From the NCBI GenBank assembly GCA_002946415.1, contig NJPS01000048.1:682001-746000 (forward strand): 64,000 nucleotides of DNA, given 5' to 3'. This stretch comes from Rutstroemia sp. NJR-2017a BVV2 (Eukaryota; Ascomycota; Leotiomycetes; Helotiales; Rutstroemiaceae). The notes under the pieces were generated by a model, which made no database searches, was not told the origin of the DNA, and saw nothing but the letters and a program-made list of their open reading frames with translations. Both the position numbers and the translations under genes were made by a program. This document shows positions 32,981 through 46,033 of the stretch, one piece after another; position 1 is the first letter of the stretch, and every line of letters starts with the position of its first letter.

Positions 32981-34040
32981 ATTCAAGGTTGAGCCTTCCG
33001 TAGTGTACCAAAGTTGTGGTTGTAAGGGTCGGATCCGGACAGACGGACGGACGAGCGATCGAACGAACAGTCGTAATGAGCTCACTCGCAAGATCAAAGT
33101 GAAATACTAGATGAGCACTTGAAATACTAAACGACGCCTCTGTGGAGATCGAGATTCATATGCTGCGAACGTCGCTTCAAAAATTCACAAGTTGGGGTAT
33201 ATGGTTCGATAGATAGTAAAGTTAAGAAACGACAGTCAACCACTTCCAGGACTAAAAGAATGAATTGAAGGCCGGATGAGAAGTAGATCGAGTAGCAAGA
33301 GAATTAAATGTATTAAGAATGAACGATTGGGCTTGGCGGACGAATTGAAGGAGCGTGGCAGCCGCTCGTTTCAGTGCGTGAGATCGGTGTCAGTAAATCG
33401 AGGTTGAGGGCGCGTATATATTATATGGTGGTAATGGATGAATTTAGTGTGGTTCACCAGCTTATGAACGGGGGCAATCGAGGAATTGCGATTCAATACC
33501 GAGAAGCAGAAGCTCGAGGCAAGGAACAAAGCGAAAGACTGTAGGAATATGAAAATTGTTAGAATTGGAACGAAGGAGAAAAATATGAAATGCTGTTGTT
33601 GCAGAATTGCGAAGATTAATGAAGGAAGGGGAAGGGGGGAGGGAAGGACAGAGACAGACAGACGGACAGACGTACAGGGAAAATAGAGGTGCTGTTAGGC
33701 GGCAGATCGATCTGTGGCTGTTTCTCGCTGGTACCTGGGCGCTCATACCAAATCTCTTTTTTTTCGCTGCCCTCGCGTTTCTTCTTTAGTGAAGCAAGTA
33801 TCCTAGCGCACGCAATCCGAGAAATGAACAGAGCGAAAGAGAATATATATATAATAGCACACGAGGCGAAACCCTTGGAAAGCAAGCACGCAAGCAAGTG
33901 AACCTTTTCCGCACGGATGAGAGCGAGAGAGTGAGTGTTTGTTGTGTGAGAAAGCGAGTGAGCGGGGAGCAATGCGCGCAACTTGAAAAGAGGGAAATGG
34001 GAAGTAGTTGTTCTCAAGTAGGTAAGTGAGATGGGAGCGA

Positions 34041-34210
34041 TGGGTGGGAGGAGGGGACGGGGGGGTGGGAGGAGGGGATGGGATGGGATGGGATAGGTGA
34101 GATGCGCCAGGTAGAAGTGTTTGTGTTTGTTTATGGTGAAGTAGATGTTGAGTGGTGTGGTATGGGACGATGGGTATATGGATATGGATATGGATGTGGA
34201 TGTGGATGGT
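34041..34210 (+). repeat. G-rich GGGAT and GGATAT/GGATGT tandem tracts
   Basis: GGGAGGAGGGG units and GGGATGGGATGGGAT at 34041-34098, then GGATAT and GGATGT hexamers at 34171-34210. On the homeobox gene strand this is a polypyrimidine stretch about 1.1 kb upstream of the start. Runs of three or more G could form quadruplexes (inference). Confidence 0.85.
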
Positions 34211-34707
34211 ATTGTGGTGGTAATGGCCGTGGAGGGTGGTGGTGGATAATCGATGCTAAGCTGCTGCTGGATTGTGGATGCGTGGGTGGTGATGGATGGT
34301 GGTGGTGTGTGTGCGCTCTCTCTCTCACGCAAAAGTTCTTGTATGTAGGTACGGGGGGTGTTTGGTGGATGGGAAGTGAGCGATCTCAATCTTTCAAGGT
34401 TGTTGGTAGCAAAGTGTCTCCCCTGTACAGTTCCGACACTTACAGGCATATAAAAGAAGCCTGTGCTTTCTTACCCTTTTCCTGCTGACAAGGGGTCGTC
34501 CGCAATCCCTCGCTGCTTTTCTGCTGTTCTTGTTTTGCGGTTCTGACCACAGAACTGTTGTGGCTTGGGCAAGGGTTTCCTCCTGGACACACCTGCACAC
34601 CCACCTGCACATACCGTACACACACCTTACTCACACCTTACACATCTTTTCATCTCCCATCTAGTTCCCCTTGGATCTTGGGGGCCTCACAATCAGCGCG
34701 TGGTAAC

Positions 34708-34822
34708 CTGGACACCTGGACACCTGGACCCCTTCAGAACCACCCCTCACCCCTTCATCGCCTCACTCGCCTCACTCACCTCACTCACCTCCCATTCTCC
34801 CATTCCCCCATTCCCCCATTCC
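34708..34822 (+). repeat. Three consecutive short tandem arrays (ACCTGG, CTCACT, CCCCATT)
   Basis: CTGGACAC octamers at 34708-34729, CCTCACTCAC units at 34759-34790, then CCCCATTC units at 34791-34822. Seen directly; pyrimidine-rich on the plus strand. Confidence 0.85.
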
Positions 34823-36444
34823 GATTTTTATTTGCTTTTCTGCCCTACACCTACCCTACCCAGGGACTACCCAGGGACTACGTTCCGTACCTGGGCACGT
34901 ATTGTCTTCACGCTCATTCAGACCCCCCGCCAGCCCGCCCTTGGAGGAAAAGTCATACGATTCATGCCTAAGTGTTTAACTTCTCTTATACAGCACAACC
35001 CGCTGTAACTTTCCCTCAGTGTCATTGTGGAAAGCTTTTCTCACGATGAGTCTTATAGCCAAACTTAAGTACTGACGCAAAAACCCAAGAAACTTTCCCA
35101 TGGCTCCAGATCCATGTCTTTTCATATCCATGCTAAGATCACAGCGGCAGAATACGGAGACGGAGACACAGTGTATTATTGTAGACGAGAGAGAAGGTCG
35201 GATACTGGTACTCTTGTACGCAGTATTCGACGTAAGACACATGCCTGCAAGAAGGGCGGCCGGGTCCTAACTCCTAACCAACACAAGTGGGTGAAGTTGT
35301 AAAGTAGCATCATTTTACCTTAATCGCAATTAGCTCAAACTTTTTTCTCGGAAACAATTAACTTCCCTGAAGCTTCCGTAAGTTCCCTGGGCCAAGGGAT
35401 GGGATTAGCTTCTCAACTTTCGCCATATTTGTTCTTTTGGTTCTGCGATCGCTTGCCTGGTACTGGAAGAGGTTAGGCCAGCACAGTTGTCCAGTGCGTA
35501 CTCCCACCTGCAGAAAGCCGAGCGGATCACACCAACTCAGGTACGAACAAGGATTTGCGCTGCTCTAGAAGCTCTTAAGCTGTGCCAAGACCCCAAATTC
35601 AACCCATCTGCGGCCTATCTACTTGCTTAGGTAGGCGACGGGAAAGTCGTCCATCTACTTCGTAGCAATCTAGGTAACTGGGCTTTTGCAGTTCAGCCGG
35701 TCTAGGTAAGTTGGAAGTCCTCCTCGATTACATCGGGACGCAGTCTGCCATCTACTACTCCGTAAACGTTCTTTAATTCCCTTCTTGAGTGGTTTCTGAT
35801 CGTTCTTAGGATAGACCGAGTGCCAAGGCCTCGGAGCGCATGCCGAGTTGGACACTACTACTGGGACGGACTAGGAAGATGTGCATGTAATGGACTTTCC
35901 TTTCTCTGCAGGCTAGCCTCATTGTTTGGTGTGTTTGGTGATTTCTCTAACGCTGGTGTTTCTCTCTTCCGACCGCCGGGAAATTTTAATCTTAGTATCA
36001 ATGATGATTCTCTTTCGTTTCCATCCCATCATTCGATCTGCGAATTTGCATATTCGGCGCGGTAGATGACAGAAGGTCCATAATTTTGGGGTTCTTATCC
36101 AGATCCCAGTGCAAATGCTGATTAAATGATGTATGATCTCATGTCATGCCGTGTCGTTGATCGTTCATCCAATCTTTAATTCCCTCGATGTGTGCTTCCT
36201 AAGAAAAGAGGTGGTTCCTGAGCTTAGGGCCAGGAAGCAGAGGAATCGCAAAAGCGGCAGCGAAAGCTATCTTTTGCACTGCCATAAGACCCATGGAGAA
36301 TATCTACCCAGGCATGTTGTGAAGGGCCTAAGAGTTGTACAAAAGTTATTTCTGTCCCCACCTATGCTGGTGGTGCATATGCAAGCCAACAGGCCAGAAC
36401 TTCCACCCACACGCTGCTGAAATGTGCAGGACTCAAGAGTTTTT

Positions 36445-36483
36445 GTGCTGTGCTGTGCTGTGCTATGCTGTGCTGTGCTGTGC
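36445..36483 (+). repeat. GTGCT pentamer microsatellite
   Basis: Seven to eight GTGCT copies with one GTGCTATGCT variant. Confidence 0.9.
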
Positions 36484-37084
36484 GGTTAGTGGAAATGTCT
36501 TAGCGTAGCATTATGAAATCGTTCAACTGATACTTCGTGCTTTCGGCCCTCGCAAACCTTACCCAGCGGAAGTTAGCTGGCCATTTCGATGACAGGCGAG
36601 TTGCTGATGGGTAAGCAGTGACTGCAGTAGTCGTCGGAGAAAGCTCAGCAATTGTCCTTGAGAACCGTTGCTCCCAATCCAATTCGCACGGGGAAGAGCG
36701 ATAATCAGCGAGCCACTCCGAGAATCACACCTCGCGGGAGATAGTAATCCCCAAAACACCCAAAAACCCCCCCCGGGCCACAAAGAGGCGAGCCGAAGAA
36801 GTTTGAAGCAGCGCAGCAGCACACCAAAAGGATCGGAGGACCCCAACACGAAAGGCTCTTTTCACTTGCACTCGGTTGATAAGACATAGCCAATGGGGCG
36901 CGTTCCCAGAAAACACTCCACTACCCCAGTAAGCAATCGTGACTCCCGAACTTCTCGCCCACATATTCTCTGGAAAACTGGAAATTGGATATCTTAAGAT
37001 GTGCAGTTAAGAAAATCTCACGCTTCCGCTGCGCCGCATTCACAACGGGAACTATTCTGGACATCCTCGAATGCCACGAGCATG

Positions 37085-37130
37085 AGAATGCTTGAGGATG
37101 GATGCTTGAGGATGCTTGAGGATGCACGAG
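37085..37130 (+). repeat. GATGCTTGAG decamer tandem repeat
   Basis: Three close copies of GATGCTTGAG, flanked by decayed copies on both sides. Confidence 0.85.
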
Positions 37131-38350
37131 AGGGCTTGTGATACTTTCCAGCCTTGACTTTTCTCTGTCTCCCATATCGTCATGTGGCAATTCAGCTGGA
37201 CCCCAAAAGATCGTCTAAAGTACCCGGATCCGGTAACGGGGTAGGAAGCCAGTTCTGTGACCGTAACGTGGGGATATACTTTTGGTTACTACGCTTGACT
37301 CTTTAGCCTTTAGCGCTGATACGGTGACGATGTGTGAGGGCGCTTTGTGTGCGCAGTGCGATATAGCCCCTTGGAGGCACTTGTACTTCGTATCTATCTT
37401 TCTTTGTCGGTTCTTGCCATGAGATGAATGGATTAACGATACCGCGCGGCGTATCTCCGGTGCCATCCACCAACGCAACCCTCTTCGGACATTTTTAATA
37501 AGCATCATAACGCTTTCACTTCGCATTGCAGCACGGTGCGGTACGGTGCAGCATGTATACAGTACTTGTAAGATATCCCAAAAGCTGTTGGGTTGGTGTC
37601 TGAGTCCGATTTTGCAACGTTCCTGCCGCGCCTTGGCTTCTTGCGACTTACTTACTCAATCTACCTTCCTTATTACTCGCTGGCTCGTTTCCGGCAGCTA
37701 TATGCAAACTTTTGAGAGTCGGACTGCTTTGTGCTGGCGCGCGCGATGAGCTTTATGCAAGAGGGTGTGAAGGAAGAACAATGAACAAGGGGCATTCTCA
37801 GACGGTCGTGTCTCTGAATAGAGTCTAGTGCCTCCCAAGAGGGGAAGCGAACATGTGTCGCCGTCAACCCTCCCAGCACATCCGTTGCAAATCTTACTTC
37901 AATTGGTGTATGTACGACCGGGGCTTCTGGAATACAGACCTCGGTCCGCCTTGGAATCCGTTCATGCCGTGTTGTGGATATATGTATGAGATTCGTAGAG
38001 ACGGATTAAATGCCAAAAGTCAAACACAGCCAGTTGAGGAGATAGACTAAACTTCTGGAGTAGGATGTCGGATAGTAGGGCCAACGAAATTCTTCCGTTT
38101 TGCTGAAGGCTCCTATCAGACCCAAAGTCAAGGTATATGAATCTTGGATGTCTTTGATAATGCTTGCTTAATGCGTGCTAAATGCTCGAATCCTTGGTTC
38201 CCGCCTGCTCCTCGTCGAAAATCATTCTCAAAATTTCGCCTTCCCTTGTTCATCTGCAATACGTGGACTGCTAATCGAGCCATCGCGCGACCATCATCGT
38301 GGCGACGGGGATTGTGAAAGGGAAAGTCTTTCGCCATAATCGCTTAGTTT

Positions 38351-38379
38351 TGGGGCTTTTTGGGCTTTTTGGGCTTTGG
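38351..38379 (+). repeat. GGGCTTTTT tandem repeat
   Basis: Three copies of a nine-base unit GGGCTTTTT, the last truncated. Confidence 0.85.
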
Positions 38380-38797
38380 CGGCGGAATTGCGACCGTACT
38401 GTACTGCCAAAAAAGGTATTCATGAGATATGGCATAACCTTGAACACGGCTCATAGTGGAGCAACGGGGAACGTTCCCAGCTGTCGATGGTTCGCTTTTC
38501 AAGGATATTTCCTAATTCTTTAATGGCTAACTGGAGAGCAAGCAAGCAAGTTCCTTGGGCGTCCTATTGCTTGAGAGCTCTGAAGTGAAGATCCTCTGCG
38601 GGCTGCTCGCCGACCACATATTATAGCCAGGGATGGTATGACAATGGTATGCACATCTTTCTGGATCCGACTGGGGAAAAGAGACTGGATCTGGATACTT
38701 CCGTCTGTAGCTCGAGCTTTCTCCTTTGAGACATAAGTTATAAGTTAACTTCGAGAAACTCGAGACCTCCCTGTTCTTAGACATAAACCCCCACGCA

Positions 38798-38829
38798 CCA
38801 TACGCATACGCCTACGCCTACGCCTACAC
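38798..38829 (+). repeat. ACGCAT/ACGCCT hexamer repeat
   Basis: Two TACGCA and three TACGCC hexamers in a row. Seen directly. Confidence 0.85.
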
Positions 38830-41800
38830 CTGTTCCCCTATTAGTACCGAAATTCGCTATACGCTGCTGAAAGGTTACAATATTTGCTCGTTGCAGGACT
38901 CTATCGAGTAGCATCTACCGCCAAGCACGTTATCGTCATCAGCATCACAACACACACACACCAACCCCAACGCCATCATCGAATCCTCATCTCCTCAGCG
39001 CCTTCCTGGCGCTGTTGCGCAATGGGATGATGAAAAGGGACCCTCAAGCTCGGAGAGACGCGCATCTGCAATCTCCCCAAGCGTGAGGGGTCCAAGCGGA
39101 CCGTAACGAGAGTTAAAAATGGACGTGGGGTCCTTTTATTGATCTCTTAGACTTTGACTCTCGCCGGGGTACGGAGGACCGAGGGCGAAAAGGTAATACA
39201 GAGCACAGAAGTGCAATAAAAATATCCGTACTGGCGTCCACCACGAAAAGGAGTCTGAGCGGCCACGTGGATGGTCGGGGGATATCGAGGGAAAATGGAG
39301 GAAAGGGACAATTGCAGGGAGAAGGGATGATGGCTGGGACGCAGGTACAAGAGTCGTCCGTACCTAGATAAGCATAATGCCGCAAAGATGTACCACACCG
39401 CACAGTATCACCGACTACTCGTCTACAAGTATATCGTCTGTGTGCTCCGGAAGTATGTCCTTCAAAGTCCCTATACTCTGACGCGTTATGCCTTTCCTTT
39501 CTTCACCGAAGCGTCAGCCGAGCAGATCCACCGAAGCTCGGGGACTTCAATATCAACGGAAACCATCCGGTAGATGGAGACACTAACCTTGGCCACGAAG
39601 ACGACATCAAGATGATATACTATTTCAATTGGCCGATCCTGTCGTCGGATCGCCCAATGTTTGGGCTCATAGAGGTGCGCGTGTGCACCCATTGGGCATA
39701 TCGGTATATCTTGGACAAAGTATATGGTCTGAGGTACCTGCATCATGTTGTGCTCCCAAGATATGATCTCCATTCCTAATTTCGAAGGGCAAAATTATGG
39801 AATGAGACCTCCCGAGACGACCAGACCGAAGATCCCGATACCGAAACTCTCCCTTCCCACTCCCGGAAGATTTTCACTCGTTCATGCACCTCAATTAATT
39901 CTCGCGATCCCATTGACCGAGAATAAATTTGCCCCCTCCAGGGCGTTGAGATGGAGATGGGATTTTCGGATGTACAGCCGTAGTACATGGGACATGAACA
40001 CGGACATAAACATGATAGACATAAACTCTTCAAGCGGCGAGGAATGAACAACGGATTTCGATGCATCAACACCACCGGTCCGGTAGCTACCATACCTGCC
40101 ACATTGACCACACCTCTTGACAAAGCGTGCGCATTCTGCCTATTCAGCATAATATCTCGTATACTCTGCTAGCTAACGCATCCTGTCTAAGCAGTCGGAA
40201 CCTAGTTTTCCATCGCGCTAGACACAGAACTCGCTTTACCCCCCTCCATCGCTCCATTCTTTGCCCTTACCCCCTCACCTCGCCTCTCGTCTCTGACCAT
40301 CACGACGAAGGAGCGTGCAGAGATGGCATGATGATGCTGCTGATGTTGCTGCTGATGCTGCTGCTGACGACTTCCAAGTTTCCTTCGCCAAGCAGCAGCT
40401 AAGTGGGAGAACAAGCAATCCCATCCTGCAACCGGCCTACTTTAGCGAATGTTACACGGGAAAGGTTTGTGTTCCGTATTCCGTCGCTCTCCCAAATCCC
40501 AAGCATCCGTATCCGATTCCTTATCCTAAGCTCGTTTCTGCTATTCCTTCCGTATTATATGCATCTATCCCTATCCGCTTTATTCTGTTGCCTAACTTAC
40601 AGCTGCCATCGCCAGAGAGGAACACTACCATACCACAACGTTCCTTTGACATTCAGGTTTCCAAATATAAGTCACTCTTCAAATGCCGATCGTACCTGTT
40701 CTCCAATCTGCATGAAGTGCTGCAGCAAGGTATACCTGGACAAAGAATAAAATGACAGGTCAAAAATCCCATCAGATCAGAAGAGCCTCATATACCTACA
40801 AAGATACCAAGCCACACGTTGGCGTTAAGGCGGCCCTCGTCACGGATGATGGGAAAAGCTTCTAAAATAGAATATCTTTTACCAGAGTTTCGTGGGGCGT
40901 GAGAAACAGCTCTTCATCCTAGTCGGTACCCGCGGTATTTCAGCCATAATCACGAGAGGTGAGAATCATCTCGCATGATGAGGGGTAAACCTTTCTCTAT
41001 GCGAGAGTAAGATCCTTCGGGCTGATACATGCTCCCACCATTCAGACACCCCTTGACAAATTCTAGACCTCTTTTCTTCGCCCTGCTGCAGGAAATGTGA
41101 TGGATGATCTCTGTCACAATACAGTGAGATCTCCATATTATCAGCGCCGCCAATATGCGTTCGGCCATTCGTTCGTACTCGGATATGGATATAGATATAC
41201 AAATGTAGCTTTGTATATCCCGAATTCTTGAAGCCCCTCACGGAACCCCCTACCCACTTCTGGTCTTGGCTTGTAATCTTCAATGCTCATTCAGCCCGGC
41301 TACCTACATATCTTGTACCTCCCTTCCCCTTCGTCACACAGAGTTACAAACCGCGACCCAGTTCCGTAGACCTGGGAACTTTCGCATATTAAGATCTCCC
41401 GGTATATGATGTTGCATAACGGTGAATCAAACCTTTCATTGCTGCACCGACTTCCCTTCCCACTTCCTACCTTCCTACCTTCCCGAAAACCACCCTTCCA
41501 TTGCTTTCCTTCTCGGCAAGTGCTGTGTGACCACGCCATCGTGCATCCTACCACCAAAAAAACCCCCCATCGCATCGTGCATGGTTCCATTACGAAAATC
41601 CACCCACGGAGGCAGGTTTCGTGCGCATGAGCGTACCAGAGCGCATTTCATCCCACCTCGGGAGCGCCAGAACAGGTGGGACGGAGACGGGACTTGTCTC
41701 TCCTCAACCCATTCCGTTGCGTAGTGCATCGTCGTTCGTTCTTTTCCCGAAATTTTTCTGACACAGCGCGCGGCGCGGGGAAGACGATTTTCTGGGGTTG

Positions 41801-43807
41801 CGGAGGTTACTTTCCAGCCTTTCTGTGTCCCGAAACGACGAACGGCATGTATAAGATGTGATAAATCTGAGTGGCTTTTGGTCGCTTTCGCAAGCCGATT
41901 CGCCTGTCGCTAAGGAAGTGAGTAAGCAGGTCGGCGGATGCTTTCTGCTGACCACTTCTGCGACAAAGGTAAGCAAAAGACAAAGACAGGAATGAATTTT
42001 CGGCCGAAATCTATTACTATTACTTGATTATGATTCCTTCGCGCTATACGGCTTTGCGTTGGGAATGCATTGGGTATCCCATGCGTTGGCTGTCGTTGAA
42101 TCCCTTGATTCATTTATTTGGTCGCTCGTTGGTATACCTTGCGTAAGATGGGCAAGGGATATATCACGTCAATCAACCTCTAGGGATGAGACGAGTTGTC
42201 TTAAGTTATTCCTGTTTGTTTCTGATCCACATTCTCACGGTCAGGTAAGATTGATTCGGAGACGACGCTTCTTGCGGATGTTAGTATTCATCAGATTTTC
42301 GTCGGCTTTGGATCGAGCAGGCAGTGAATGGTGAGATCGAGAGATTTCTGTGGATAGAGGCCCTCATCAAGGAATATCGTTGGAAGAGTCGCTTGAATAC
42401 TGGTTTCGAGGATGATTCTGTGGAAGATGCGCTCCTTGTCAGAAGTTCTAATCGCTGTCGATTGGACATCATGCCTTGGAAGTTTAGTTGTCATCGTCGA
42501 TTCAGCATCGACCTCGATCATACATCATACTTCAAGTAGAATGACGAGAGTTCTCGCTCTGTAACCAATATGTCATTATCATTCCACTCATAAGTTGATC
42601 ATGGTTTGATACATGCTTTCGTAGCCCCAGAACAATCTGCAAATTCGCCGCTCCCTTCTTCTTCGAACCTGTAGACTTCTAGTGAGCTTATCTATGCGCT
42701 TGGAGACAGACCATTATCAAAATATGGTCGACATGAGAAGTATACTTTAGAATATCTCGCACCTTAGATGTAGCCACACAACTATGAGAAACATTGCAGA
42801 AGACCAAACTATGCGGAGCCCAACCAGACGGTGATGAACGCAGTGCACAATGCGTATCACTGAACTCCCTCCCCCTGGGCTTCCCTACGTTGTTTAACAT
42901 CATAGCCATTTTCCCACGGCGCTGTCATTAACGTGACTTTCTACTATTCTCCAGACAAGCCAACAGCACGCACAGCATCCCTTCATATCGCCCTTCCCTT
43001 ATTTTGTCTACCTTGACACCATATTGATCAATTCTTTTCCCAGTCACCCTGCTTCCACCCACTCTGCTTTTACTCCCCGGGGTAAGAGATTAGGTAGATA
43101 AGCCCTTTAATCCCAATCTCCCCTTTTGGCTTGACTCCGTAAGAATGAAGCAACAGTTAAGCCGTTGGCCCATTGAAGGATAGATATCGATTCCTGGAGT
43201 GGATCAGTTGACCTGAAAAGGGGAAGGGAGCGTGGTTATCGGATATGGATGCACAGCTTAATGGTTGCCAGAACTTGGGATACTAGATGGTGGCAATCAG
43301 GTGCGTAATAGTGTTAGGGATGAGACGAGCAGTGGGAAAATGGAAACGCCGTGAATGGAAGGGAAAGAAAGAATGGGTATTTAAGCTCGCATACCCAGTT
43401 GACAGTATGCTGCTGAGCATATAGTGCGAAGTTATGATGGTAGTTCTGTGTATTCACCCATGCCTTGCTACTTAAAGACGCATCACCGAAGATAGAGTAC
43501 ACTGTCTCTTCTATGAAGATTGCTTCTTATAGCTACTCAATAAACTGCCATGGCTAGAGAACTTTCATAATACGTGAGAAGAAGACAGACACGACCGAAT
43601 CAAGAGCAAGTAGAGCATAATTTACTGTGCAAGTTGATGTGATTGAATAATATGATGTGGTCTGGTTTTAGGATATGCCATTGATTACATTTCTCCAACA
43701 TACCGAACTCGGACATGCCAACATTTGTATCCCACATATCCTCAGTATTCCCAGACGCCTTAACGCCACATGTGATCGCTGAGATGCTACCACTATCTCG
43801 ACATGAT

Positions 43808-45467
43808 CTACTCTTCCATAACCTCATCCTTGCTGAGAGAATCGTCACCCCAGAGTCCCTCCAATTTGAACTCCTCCGCCCATTCTTTGACGATTTCTTT
43901 TTGGTCACCCTTAGCAGCAGTCTCCCCCTTGGGAACAACAGCATCGGGTGCAGGAGCAACAGCCAACACAGGGGCATCCATCCATCCCTGAATTCTACCA
44001 TCTCTCCAGTCCGTAATGACCGTTGTAGCAGCACTGTTGATATTTGGGACACCTCCCTTCCCAAGTCTTCCTCTCTTTCTCGCGACTTGAATGAGGAAAT
44101 CTGTCGTCGAATCACCATTGATGGTAACCAAGGGTGGAAGTCCGTAAACATCCATGAGCTTGCTGAGCATCTCCGAAGAAGAGCTTAATCTCTTCAATAA
44201 TAGAGTTACCGCAGGGATAGGGTCTTCGATTTGCTTGGGTGGGATAGCGTTCAAGAGGACGAGTCGAGCCTGCTCTTCGATTTTGGAGGCCTTCGATCCG
44301 TCGCCCGCGGATGGGAAAACAATACCAGGGGAGTCGAGGAGCTTAAGCTTGCTGTCGATCTTGACTTCTCGTAACGAGGTGGTAACACCTGCTTCCGCGC
44401 CGACCGGGCATGCCGCACCGGCACCACCGAGACGAGATGTAAGAGCATTGATAACTGAGGACTTTCCGACGTTTGGATATCCAATGACACCAACTGATAC
44501 AGAACGTTTGAGTTGTTTTGCGGCAGCGTAAGATTTGAGGGCTTTGAAGAGGGTTTGCGACGTGCTCTTGACGGTCAATTGACTGTGGTTGAACGTATGT
44601 GCGTTTGCTGCGGGGCCAGAAGCTCGGAGAGGTAGGGTAGGGAAATATCTCCGAAGGTGGATGAGCCATGCCTTGAGAACTGGAGGTGGGATGAGATCGA
44701 TTTTGTTCAGAATGAGTATGAGTCGTTTTCCACCACTGGCGGCCGCCATGACCATTCGTTCAACCTCTTTGGATCGGGTTCCCTCCGGATCGCGAGCATC
44801 GAGAACGTAGAGGACGACATCCGCTTGGTCAACTACCTGCTTGAAAACCTTGTCAAAGGCCTTTCGAGATCCGTCCTTTGGTGTAGGTACTACTGAAACA
44901 CCTACGCCGCCCTCGTCATCTTCCTCCAACTCAGAGTCGTCGTCTTCGTCCATTTCATCGCCACTGACCAACTCATCTTCATATTGGGCTGCTGCTGCTC
45001 TAGCACTGGCAAGCAACGCTGCCATAGGATTGGAATCTTCATCCTTGTCTTCATCCATCTCATCGTCGTCCAAAATATCATCCTCCTCAACACCCTCCAT
45101 TCTAGCTTCCACCTCTCTTTCAACCTGCTCTCCAGTTTTCGTGGCCTTCGCATCGGCTCGTCTTCTTGCAGCTTCCTCTGCCTTCTTCCTTCTCCCTTCC
45201 TCAATCTCGGCCAGAATCTTATCCTTATATGGGAACAGGTTGGGAATTCCAGGGTCCTTCTTCAATCGCGATCGCCATTCTGGGTTTGCTTTTGCGGCTT
45301 TACGAGCCTTCTTCTGTTTCGCTGCTGAAGCTTTCTGAATTTTGTGACGGAGTCGCACCGGAGTACGTTTGCTCGTTGGCTCTGTCAATCAGTCAATTAG
45401 CCACCATAGCCGCAATCAAATGATGATTCAATGCCAGTTACTCACTTCCGACTTTACTTCCACCCAT
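43808..45467 (-). CDS. NUG1: NUG1/nucleostemin-type nucleolar GTPase (circularly permuted)
   Basis: GTPase needed for 60S subunit maturation and export. Exon 1 is only 22 bases, 45467-45446 ('MGGSKVG'), then a 62-bp intron (GTGAGT..GACAG) and exon 2 45381-43808; 531 residues. The spliced start gives 'KPTSKRTPVRLRHKIQKAS', the usual basic N terminus of the family; frames without the intron lack an ATG there. The GTPase motifs are in permuted order: G4 'LILNKIDLIPP' (233-236), then G1 'GYPNVGKSS' (308-315), then G3 'LLDSPGIVFPS' (357-360). An N-terminal coiled coil ('RRKKAEEAARRRADAKATK') is followed by two Asp/Glu-rich acidic blocks. 'AEEFKLEGLWGDD' ends the protein. It is divergent from the phosphatase gene. 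Confidence 0.93.
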
Positions 45468-46033
45468 TTTGAATGTTGTTGCGCGACTCTCAAAATAATC
45501 GCTGGTTGGATGACAGGAGTACTAAAAATACTGATATCGAAAATTTATTTTCCATTGAGCTTATCGCACAAAAATTATTTTCTAATCTGGAGTCGCTAAA
45601 CCTCATCCAGCAACTCCGCCTTCTACACGTGATCTGCCAGCTCAATTCGGAGGGGCCTACTTTTGACGCCCCTACCCTCTGTGCTCCCCGCCAGCTCAAC
45701 TCACATATATATCATCCTGTCAGAACCCAGTCTCCAAAGTTTTTCAAGATATTACTTCCAAACTTTTCCTCTCTCCACCTCAACCATACCTTTTCAAACT
45801 GCCCCCAAGAAACTTAGAATTCAGCAGGTCTGAGTCTATCAAGGAAAAGGTTTTGTTGCATATCTCATCTGTCGAGGAGAATTTGGCGATTTCCCTTCCT
45901 GTGTCGTTGCTTCTTTCGCCAATTCCACATATCTCAACGACCACGCCACCGAATTGAATTCGGTAACTTGGGATTTGATCCCCACAAGACCCCCTATCTC
46001 GTCGATTCCTCCAGAAATTCACTGAAAGAAGTC
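45468..46033. promoter_or_regulatory. Divergent promoter of NUG1 and the HAD phosphatase
   Basis: 566 bp between two divergent start codons. The part next to the phosphatase is pyrimidine-rich. No specific site is claimed. Confidence 0.55.

Larger units (their letters stand above)
32981..43807. other. 10.8-kb tract without a recognisable gene, rich in simple repeats
   Basis: Spans from the homeobox ATG to the NUG1 stop. Frames up to about 147 codons exist (34565-35008, 40315-40755), but they are low complexity or carry no family marks, and frames overlap on both strands. No transposon ends, tRNA or rRNA were recognised. Simple repeats cluster at 33651-33680, 34041-34210, 34708-34822, 36445-36483, 37085-37130, 38351-38379 and 38798-38829. 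The first 1.6 kb next to the homeobox gene is likely promoter and long 5' leader. The rest may be regulatory DNA, non-coding transcripts or species-specific genes that I cannot see. Confidence 0.5.

Noticed and set aside
34558..35008. Two overlapping plus-strand frames of 137 and 147 codons
   Set aside because: Composed of short tandem repeats (CTGGACAC, CCTCACTCAC, CCCCATT); both frames stay open because the repeats lack stops.
39776..40150. 124-codon minus-strand frame in the gene desert
   Set aside because: No recognisable domain, plus-strand frames of similar length overlap it, and no splice-extended version gives a family match.
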